From an uncultured Maribacter sp. (lineage in GTDB: Bacteria > Bacteroidota > Bacteroidia > Flavobacteriales > Flavobacteriaceae), in assembly GCF_947500985.1 (NCBI RefSeq), contig NZ_CANMTX010000001.1:434001-498000 (forward strand): a stretch of 64,000 bases of DNA, given 5' to 3'. The notes beneath the pieces are model-generated. The model had not been told where the DNA came from. It saw only the letters and a program-made list of their open reading frames with translations, and ran no database searches. Below, piece by piece: positions 8,324-14,644 of the stretch. Position numbers and translations under genes: made by a program. Numbering within the stretch: position 1 is the first letter of the stretch; every line of letters begins with the position of its first letter.

Positions 8324-8929
8324 ATGGCTGTAGCTAGCAAAAAAGAAATATTGGAGCATCTTGACTCCATTGATTTGAACGACCTTTTAGATAGAATGGA
8401 ACATTATGTTCATGGCCGTTTTTATAATAAATCAGAAAGAATAAGAGAAGGAGTAGATTATCTAGATTTTTGCTATGAAGTTTTGACTAAAGCTTGTAGT
8501 GGAGTTAGAAATTGGGATAAAGAAAAAGCTACTTTTGAAGAGTTCGCCTTTGGTTGTCTTAAAAGCGATTTGTATAATTTTTTTAGAAAATTAGCAAAAA
8601 AGAATAAAGGAACGAACAATGAAATAGAACAAGAAGTATATTTGATTGAAATAAATGAGTTTACAGATTTAAGTGAAATTGAAGCGAAAGAAGAACCTCC
8701 TGATATTGATTTTAATGAAATTTCAAAAGATGCATTGATATCAATAAAGGAACAAGGAGCTGATGACTTAGAAATTAAAGTATTTGAATGTTGGCTAGCT
8801 GGATATTTTAAACCTCAAGAGATTGCAGAATTATGTGATGGTGAAACATTTGAAATAAATAATGCAATTAAGAGGCTTTCTAGAAAAACAATCGAACTAA
8901 AGAAAAAATGGGCAAGCTTAAAGAAATAA
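8324..8929 (+). CDS. Sigma-70-like factor
   Basis: The 201 residues show the two-domain plan of a small sigma factor. Residues about 45-90 (DYLDFCYEVLTKACSG, then TFEEFAFGCLKSDLYNFFRK) resemble region 2 including the -10-contacting helix. Residues about 145-200 (LEIKVFECWLAGYFKPQEIA, then INNAIKRLSRKTIELKK) resemble the region 4 helix-turn-helix. An acidic linker separates them. It heads a five-gene operon in which every gene but the last overlaps the next, and its promoter region carries the repeated ATGAG boxes. I infer a dedicated sigma or sigma-like activator for the module. It could instead be a phage-type DNA-binding regulator with the same fold. Confidence 0.65.
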   Translation: MAVASKKEILEHLDSIDLNDLLDRMEHYVHGRFYNKSERIREGVDYLDFCYEVLTKACSGVRNWDKEKATFEEFAFGCLKSDLYNFFRKLAKKNKGTNNEIEQEVYLIEINEFTDLSEIEAKEEPPDIDFNEISKDALISIKEQGADDLEIKVFECWLAGYFKPQEIAELCDGETFEINNAIKRLSRKTIELKKKWASLKK

Positions 8930-9306
8930 TAGATACTGGTATTACGGAAAACCACCTTTATGGTAATATCAATGATATTCGTAAAAGCTTGTCTGATTAT
9001 GGAGTTAATTTGGACGAAAATTTAGAACGTCAAAATAAATTAATTAAACAGTTAAAGTTTAAATTACGTTCATCTATAAATGAAGAAAAATTTGATGCTT
9101 TACTAATTAGAGCGACAGAATCTTTTCAAGAAGCTATAGTCAAAGGATTAGAAAAGCCAGTAGCTTATTTAAATAAACTTATAAAAGAAAATAGAATTGC
9201 AGTTCAATATAATAACTTAGAAAAACTTAGTACAGAAGAAATAAAGGAAATAATCAAAGACCAAAATTTGATTGAAATTATTGAACTACTTGAAAACGAA
9301 CAGTAA
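8908..9306 (+). CDS. Hypothetical protein, 132 residues, in sigma-ImmA operon
   Basis: Not recognised. The protein is short, highly charged and predicted all-helical (LERQNKLIKQLKFKLRSS, later LSTEEIKEIIKDQNLIEIIE), with no membrane span. It overlaps the sigma-like gene by 22 bases and the ImmA-type gene by 35 bases, in different frames, so the three are translationally coupled. Position between a sigma-like factor and a peptidase makes it a candidate anti-sigma factor or peptidase substrate; that is inference from gene order only. Confidence 0.7.
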   Translation: MGKLKEIIDTGITENHLYGNINDIRKSLSDYGVNLDENLERQNKLIKQLKFKLRSSINEEKFDALLIRATESFQEAIVKGLEKPVAYLNKLIKENRIAVQYNNLEKLSTEEIKEIIKDQNLIEIIELLENEQ

Positions 9307-10090
9307 AGGGAAAATTAAGGCCATAGAAGTACTCGAAGAAATTGGATTTGATGAAGTGACAGAGATTTCAAATTCAGAGTTAGTAAGTGGTTTCGGCGTT
9401 ATTTTTATATCTGAACCTCTTGATAATGCTGATGGAAAGATAATTAGAGGTAAAACAAAAACAATTATTAAAGTAAATTCTTTGATTTCTTACCCAAAGA
9501 GAATTCGCTTTGTTATAGCACACGAATTAGGGCATCATTTTTTACACGATAAATTAGAAATTCATACTGATAATTCTAAAACTCTAAACTGGTTTAATGT
9601 AGAAAACCAAGCGAAAAGAGGGCTACAAGAGTATGAAGCTAATGATTTTGCTTCAGAACTGTTGATGCCAGAAGCCGTTTTCCGTAAGTTTATTGAATAC
9701 AAGCCTTTTAGCCCGTCTTTAGTAAAGGAAATATCAACTAGATTTCAAACTAGTTTAACTTCTGTAGTTTATAAATTAATATCACTAGATGCTTATCCTT
9801 TATTAGTTGTTTTTATTTCTGATGGAGTGGTTAGGTATTGGAGAAAATCTTCAGATTTAAAAGGTTGGTTAAAAGATATTACTAAACTTCCTCCACCAGA
9901 AGATTCAGTTGCAAAAGAATATATTGATGCTGAATATGATTTTGTATATAAAGGAAATGAAAAAGCACAAGAGATAGACCGTTCAACTTGGTTTAAATTA
10001 TATGAAAATCAGGAGGATTCAGAATTTATGGAATATTGCATTCCAACTAAAAGCTACAAAACCATAATTAGTATAATATGGGAAGCTTAA
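9272..10090 (+). CDS. ImmA/IrrE family metallopeptidase
   Basis: Zinc-peptidase motif HELGH at residues 84-88 (RFVIAHELGHHFLHD) followed by YEANDFASELLMPE at 121-134, the usual third-ligand helix, places this 272-residue protein in the ImmA/IrrE (COG2856) family. ImmA-type enzymes cleave a partner repressor to switch on mobile-element or stress genes. The start assigned is a TTG at 9272; in-frame TTG codons at 9281 and 9290 are alternatives, and none is an ATG, so the true start is uncertain. It overlaps its upstream neighbour by 35 bases and its downstream neighbour by 13. Likely substrate: the sigma-like factor or the 132-residue protein, by inference. Confidence 0.85.
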   Translation: MKLLNYLKTNSKGKIKAIEVLEEIGFDEVTEISNSELVSGFGVIFISEPLDNADGKIIRGKTKTIIKVNSLISYPKRIRFVIAHELGHHFLHDKLEIHTDNSKTLNWFNVENQAKRGLQEYEANDFASELLMPEAVFRKFIEYKPFSPSLVKEISTRFQTSLTSVVYKLISLDAYPLLVVFISDGVVRYWRKSSDLKGWLKDITKLPPPEDSVAKEYIDAEYDFVYKGNEKAQEIDRSTWFKLYENQEDSEFMEYCIPTKSYKTIISIIWEA

Positions 10091-10494
10091 TATTAAATTT
10101 TGTTATGTCTCAGCTTTTTAATTTTAATTTAGAAATAAATGAAAAGTTAGATGGGAGGGAAGGGGTTGATTTTTTAATTGGAGATAATGAATTGTACTTA
10201 CAATCAATAGATTTAGATACAGTACAACGTAGTATAAAAATAGCAAAACAAGATTTGTTAGGATTAAAAGATAACTTGTTTATCGCTTTAATTGTAGTAT
10301 TAGATAAAGAGCCAAGGGTTATCTATTTAATACCTTCAAAGGATTTGCTGCAATCTGATAGTAATATTTTTACAGATAATGAAATCAGTTTAATGCCAAG
10401 TTTATCGAATTGGGAGATTAAAGTTTCTACATATGTAATTCCAGAATTAGCAGAATACTCTCTAGAAAAAATGATTCATAAACTGAAAGTTTAA
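10078..10494 (+). CDS. Hypothetical protein, 138 residues, in sigma-ImmA operon
   Basis: Not recognised. The predicted fold alternates beta strands and helices, with DGREGVDFLIGDNELYLQSI near the N-terminus and strands such as LFIALIVVLDKEPRVIYLIP near the middle. The assigned ATG at 10078 overlaps the peptidase gene by 13 bases; an in-frame ATG at 10105 (MSQLFNF) is an alternative start that removes nine residues and the overlap. The mixed alpha/beta pattern with acidic residues in strands would be compatible with a restriction-like fold, but no catalytic motif is clear. Confidence 0.7.
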   Translation: MGSLILNFVMSQLFNFNLEINEKLDGREGVDFLIGDNELYLQSIDLDTVQRSIKIAKQDLLGLKDNLFIALIVVLDKEPRVIYLIPSKDLLQSDSNIFTDNEISLMPSLSNWEIKVSTYVIPELAEYSLEKMIHKLKV

Positions 10495-10504
10495 GCATAC
10501 TGGT

Positions 10505-11104
10505 ATGAATGTAAAAAAGGAAATTTTAGAAGCACATAGGATTTTAGAAACAATTAGGGATAAAGTAATATCTAATGTAGATGAGAGGTTTTCTGCAACT
10601 TTTAAAATAAAGAATTTACCTAATCATGATGGATTTGATGTAGATGCTAACACTCACAAAGACTCTAGATATATATTTACTCAATTAGACAAAATAGAAT
10701 GCGATTGTCTTTATTGGTTTTCTTTAGAAACCAAGGAGCAAGCAAAAGAGTTAAATAGCCTTTTAAATAAATACAGAAAGAAAAATAAAAAAGGAAGTAA
10801 AGGTTTTAGATGTGTTCCAGCTACAAGTAAAAATGAAGATAGTGAGGTTTTATATGTTGGAATACGTCGTGGTGGCATTACTATAAAAAGCAGATTAACA
10901 AATATTACTGGCAGGGTTAATCAACATCTTGGGTATTATCATAAAGGAAGTACACAAGGGTTACAACTAATACATTTTGCCAAAGAGTGTGATTTTGATA
11001 TTACAATTAATGTTGTTAAGATTGAGAGTTCTTGTAGTATGTATTTAAATATTATAGAAAAACTCGTTGCAAAGAAATTAAAGCCTCTTTGTGGAAGACA
11101 CTAG
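10505..11104 (+). CDS. Divergent GIY-YIG-like nuclease
   Basis: Over residues 65-199 the sequence carries the elements of a GIY-YIG domain in order: a CLYWFSL strand (68-74) in the GIY position, LYVGIR (116-121) in the YIG position, Arg137 within GRVNQHLGYY, Glu185 in IIEKLVAKK, and the terminal LKPLCGRH. A 40-residue insertion, basic (RKKNKKGSKG), separates the first two motifs. Residues 1-60 are a helical N-terminal region. It is the last gene of the sigma-ImmA operon, ten bases after its neighbour. A nuclease effector released by the peptidase-controlled switch is an attractive inference. The family call is by eye and needs profile confirmation. Confidence 0.55.
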   Translation: MNVKKEILEAHRILETIRDKVISNVDERFSATFKIKNLPNHDGFDVDANTHKDSRYIFTQLDKIECDCLYWFSLETKEQAKELNSLLNKYRKKNKKGSKGFRCVPATSKNEDSEVLYVGIRRGGITIKSRLTNITGRVNQHLGYYHKGSTQGLQLIHFAKECDFDITINVVKIESSCSMYLNIIEKLVAKKLKPLCGRH

Positions 11105-11126
11105 AGTTTAGTATTATGTAAAATAG

Positions 11127-11225
11127 AATAGTTCATTTCTACCCAGATGGGGCGGTGGCAAAACGGCCTCAGAGAACTTTGGTAAAACAATAGGCGAAAT
11201 GAGCGGCCATATTCTAGATTCATAG
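11127..11225 (+). pseudogene. Coding remnant ending GGGKTASENFGKTIGEMSGH
   Basis: An open stretch of about 32 codons without its own start ends at the TAG at 11223-11225. Its protein-like composition (WGGGKTASENFGKTIGEMSG, then HILDS) is unlike the surrounding AT-rich DNA, so it may be the 3' end of a lost gene. No family is recognised. Confidence 0.3.
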
Positions 11226-11264
11226 TAATAATGCCTGTTGACAGCCACAATACCGTATAAAGCT

Positions 11265-11400
11265 CTAAGTTATCTTAAGAGTTGGAATACTTTCTAGAAT
11301 ATAGCGATTGAGCCGTACATTGTTTCCAAAGTTATCTGAAGCCTTGATTTTTTTGTTTCGCCAACGCATCATCTCGCTCAAAGTATACTTTGCCGTATCA
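11265..11400 (-). pseudogene. Coding remnant on the minus strand (DTAKYTLSEMMRWRN...)
   Basis: The minus strand from about 11400 down to the TAG at 11265-11267 encodes about 44 residues, DTAKYTLSEMMRWRNKKIKA followed by SDNFGNNVRLNRYILESIPT and LKIT, with no proper start. The mix of aromatic and basic residues looks like a real protein C-terminus. It lies within the inverted-repeat element, so it is probably debris of a gene lost when cargo was exchanged. Family not recognised. Confidence 0.3.
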
Positions 11401-11489
11401 AGAAAAAAAAATAAAACATTACGATTACTGGTTACAATGTTGAAAGTCTATTTTACATAATATTAGGAACACCTAAAGAAAAGCTTCAA

Positions 11490-12005
11490 TCATAGACAAG
11501 AGGTAGCAAGTGCTCAAAAATTTTATTTTCGAAATTTTGAGCTGTTGCGGCAAGCTGCCGAGAATGTTGTGAAAAATTTATTGGCTTAGAGTTTCTCATA
11601 AATCGCAAATTTCAAAAGAATCTAAAAGTTTTGCTTTTTTGGCGTTGGTAAGCGCTGGCAAATTGTGTTTAAATTTAAAATGCGTTTTTCAGCATTTTAG
11701 AATTTAAAAAGCAATCGAGCATTTGGCTAGCGGCAATTTGACATAATGACAAATTATAGATACAGCTACAAGGGTTATCGCTAGGTTCTGAGAATTTGAA
11801 ATTTTCTAAAAAGATTTTTCTAAGTACGAATATTGAAGATACGTAAATTAAACAGGCTGATGACCCTGTTAGTAATTCTAATAAAAACTATAAACGTGAG
11901 GGATATTTTACATAATGTAATTATAGCTTACAGCTATGTGATTGTTTCATATCTAGATATACCAATCTGTACTATAATTTATATTATGTAAAACAGGATT
12001 CAATG
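11490..12005. repeat. Long intergenic repeat, copy R3 (blocks A and B, partial C)
   Basis: Most of the 977-base gap 11105-12081 is taken by the inverted-repeat element and this copy. Block A (11528-11770) is nearly base-for-base the same as R2 4798-5040; block B (11786-11918) matches R2 5048-5180; block C is represented only by its first bases near 11968-11993, then replaced. The copy ends about 80 bases before the first recombinase gene. R2 and R3 therefore bracket the whole accessory module as direct repeats. Confidence 0.85.
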
Positions 12006-12081
12006 TATACTATGTCCATATCTTATATTCCTACATTAAACTTACTATAAAAAATATATCTTTAATACATAAACAAAGTTT

Positions 12082-13215
12082 ATGGAATTAAAGATATTAA
12101 GAGTTAAACTATCTGATGGAAGTTATATTCCTATAATGTTTAATGACCATATTCCATACTATATAGTTTTTAAATATTCTATACTTGGTATAAAATATAA
12201 ATCTTATAAAAGTCAATATAATTACTTATTGGATATAAAGAAGTTTATTGAATTTCTACACAAAAAAAATATTAACCTGGAAAAAGAAATTCTAAATAAT
12301 AATCCCATAGAAATTTTACATTCAATAAATAACCTTTTAAGCTGGAAAATTACTTTAAAATCCAGAACAAAAAAAACAAAAAAAAATTCACAAAATCACT
12401 TATTTAATTTTGACCAATTTCTGATAAACATTCATAAATTTCTTGTTTGGTGTATAACTAATTATTGTGATAGTAGTTATATAGAAATACTTAATAATAT
12501 AATTTCGGTAAACAAACTTAATATTAAGCGTAATAGCCAATATACCTCTTTAAAAGAAAATCAAATTGAACAGTTATACGAATTAATATCCCACTCAAAT
12601 TCACTAAATCCATTCATATCAAATAATAGACTTAGAAATTATATAATAGTAAAAATTCTTATAGAAACTGGAATAAGGCTTAGTGAACTTCTCAATTTGA
12701 AAACAGATGATTTCATAAGAGATAATGGATTGGTTTATTTACAAATAATAGAACGATTAAATGACTCCCAAGAAACAAGAAAAAATAAGCCATTATTAAA
12801 AAACGATTTAGGACAACGAATTGTTGCTGTAAGCCCCGAGTTATATTTATTAATCGATAAATACATAATTAGATTTAGGAAGAAAAATAAGTCTAATTCA
12901 TTTTTACTCACAAATTATTCAAATGGAAAACCTTTGTCAAAAAGTAGTATTTCAAATTTATTTAAAACTTTATCTCAGAGATTAGAATTTACTATAACCC
13001 CTCATCAATTTAGACATTATTTTGCTGAAAGAATGCTCAATTTTTTATTAGAGAAGAAGGGCATAGATATGGACAGGGCAAAAGATGAATTACGAATCAT
13101 ATGCGGTTGGTCATTAAACTCACGTATGCCTAATTTATATGCTAAAAACTATATCGCACTATTAGCAAATCAACATAACATGGATAGAATTAAAACGAAG
13201 TATGAAGATGTTTGA
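12082..13215 (+). CDS. Tyrosine recombinase 1 of a tandem trio
   Basis: Catalytic residues of the phage-integrase family are visible in this 377-residue protein: Arg in TGIRLSELLNL (about 199), His-x-x-Arg in HQFRHYF (about 307-313), Trp in ICGWS (about 342) and Tyr in NLYAKNY near 355. Residues 1-150 are the DNA-arm-binding and core-binding region. It overlaps the second recombinase by 14 bases. Length and place match TnpA of Tn554 (a 361-residue enzyme) and the first enzyme of recombinase-trio elements. It is very AT-rich and lysine/asparagine-rich compared with the core genes to the right, consistent with horizontal transfer. Confidence 0.9.
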   Translation: MELKILRVKLSDGSYIPIMFNDHIPYYIVFKYSILGIKYKSYKSQYNYLLDIKKFIEFLHKKNINLEKEILNNNPIEILHSINNLLSWKITLKSRTKKTKKNSQNHLFNFDQFLINIHKFLVWCITNYCDSSYIEILNNIISVNKLNIKRNSQYTSLKENQIEQLYELISHSNSLNPFISNNRLRNYIIVKILIETGIRLSELLNLKTDDFIRDNGLVYLQIIERLNDSQETRKNKPLLKNDLGQRIVAVSPELYLLIDKYIIRFRKKNKSNSFLLTNYSNGKPLSKSSISNLFKTLSQRLEFTITPHQFRHYFAERMLNFLLEKKGIDMDRAKDELRIICGWSLNSRMPNLYAKNYIALLANQHNMDRIKTKYEDV

Positions 13216-14644
13216 TTTACAAGAAAACTTAGTACTTAAAACGAGAAGTAATGAAGTTTACACTATAAAAACTTCCGGAAATATATGGTGTATTAAATAT
13301 GGAGGAGCTAATTACAAATTAAATTGGAGTAAAATTATTGTCGATAATGAACTTCTAATTCTTTTAAAAAATTACATGGTTTATAGGTTATTATCAAAAT
13401 CTAGTTCAACTGTTATAAATAGCGATTTTAGGTTTTTAAAGAAAATGTCTAGTTCTAATCTTAATTATCCTTTCGAATATAACAAAGTAATTTTCTTTTT
13501 AAGTTCTAGTGGAGATTATAATACTACATATGGTTTTAAGTCATTTTATAAGTGGGCTTTAAACAAAGGTTGTAAAGACTTTAAAAACTCTTTTTATTTA
13601 AAAATTAAAGAACTTAAAATAAAAAGAAAAAATTCTTATGAAGCTATTTTTTTAAATCAAGATTATCTATCCGAATCTGAGGAGATGAAAATAATAGATA
13701 GCATAAATGATTTAGATTTAATAAATGGGCTTTCTAGTATTTACGAAATACAAAATAAGGTTATACTCCATCTAGCATATGAATTATCTCCTAGACCATC
13801 TCAATTTTATACATTAAATGTATCCGATTTTAAAATTTTCACAAATAAAAGCGGAAAGAAATATTATTCAATTAATCTTTCTATGTCTAAAAAAAGAAAA
13901 TCATTAGAAATAGAAAAAAGAAAGAGAAGTATTAGTGATTCTTTATCAAGTAAAATTGAAAAGTTACTTTCATTAAGAGATAAAAGGAATTCTGAGGACA
14001 CCCCTACTCCACTATTTTGTGATATAAAAGATAAAAGGTTATCAGTTAAAGATTTCAGTCAAATAATTATAAAAGAATTAAAGGATATTGGAGTACATAA
14101 ATCTGCTACGGATTTAAGACATAATCTAGCACAAAATCTTGCAGACCAAGGTGCCTCTGCAGAAATAATTGCTGAGCTTTTAGGGCACAACTCTACAATA
14201 CCTGCCAGAGCATATATTGCATCTACCCCTAAGATAGCGGAAATCAAGGCTACTGCCCTTGCTAAGAATAATAAGTATAAGGAAATTATGACTATGATGA
14301 CTACTGGAGAAATTATTGATGAATCTACTTCAGATAAAGAAAGATCTGTAAAAGGAGTCGTAAATGGTCAATATATTGGAGGAATAGGATCTTGTGGGCT
14401 TCCTACAAATACTTCATGTCCTAAGAATCCAGTTTACTCATGTTATACTTGTGTAAAATTTCATCCATTCAAAAATGGTAATCATTATTCAATCAAAAAA
14501 AATCTTCAAAAACAAGCGCAGTATTTCATTGATATTGCAGAAAACGGGAATGATTTAGAACATAATCGCCCTGTTACTCAATTAGAAAATACGATTCAAG
14601 CGGTTGATAAAGTAATCAACTTAATAAATGGCTTAAATGAATAA
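13202..14644 (+). CDS. Tyrosine recombinase 2 of a tandem trio, Cys-rich C-terminus
   Basis: The catalytic half carries Arg in YELSPRPSQFYTL (about 197), Leu-Arg-His in TDLRHNLAQNL (about 306), LGHNS (about 327) and Tyr in ARAYIAS (about 337). The C-terminal 80 residues add a cluster of Cys (GSCGLPTNTSCPKNPVYSCY, then TCVKFHPF) that looks like a zinc-binding module. A second Met two codons downstream (13208) is an alternative start. It overlaps its neighbours by 14 and 8 bases, so all the recombinases are translationally coupled. Likely role: one of several enzymes jointly excising and integrating the element, as in Tn554 or RIT elements. Confidence 0.88.
   Translation: MKMFDLQENLVLKTRSNEVYTIKTSGNIWCIKYGGANYKLNWSKIIVDNELLILLKNYMVYRLLSKSSSTVINSDFRFLKKMSSSNLNYPFEYNKVIFFLSSSGDYNTTYGFKSFYKWALNKGCKDFKNSFYLKIKELKIKRKNSYEAIFLNQDYLSESEEMKIIDSINDLDLINGLSSIYEIQNKVILHLAYELSPRPSQFYTLNVSDFKIFTNKSGKKYYSINLSMSKKRKSLEIEKRKRSISDSLSSKIEKLLSLRDKRNSEDTPTPLFCDIKDKRLSVKDFSQIIIKELKDIGVHKSATDLRHNLAQNLADQGASAEIIAELLGHNSTIPARAYIASTPKIAEIKATALAKNNKYKEIMTMMTTGEIIDESTSDKERSVKGVVNGQYIGGIGSCGLPTNTSCPKNPVYSCYTCVKFHPFKNGNHYSIKKNLQKQAQYFIDIAENGNDLEHNRPVTQLENTIQAVDKVINLINGLNE

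Larger units (their letters stand above)
11109..11465. mobile_element. Short element with 19-bp terminal inverted repeats (MITE-like or decayed IS)
   Basis: TAGTATTATGTAAAATAGA at 11109-11127 and TCTATTTTACATAATATTA at 11447-11465 are inverted copies matching at 18 of 19 positions and enclose 319 bases. The element starts five bases after the stop codon of the GIY-YIG-like gene. Its interior holds two short coding-looking fragments on opposite strands and no intact gene. The TTTTACATAAT core of the repeat also recurs inside R1, R2 and R3, which may mean shared origin. No target-site duplication was established. Confidence 0.5.

Noticed and set aside
4700-12005. Integron attC sites as an explanation for cassette-like repeats
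   Set aside because: No pair of RYYYAAC/GTTRRRY boxes was found and the recombinases nearby do not look like IntI; the repeats are much longer than attC.
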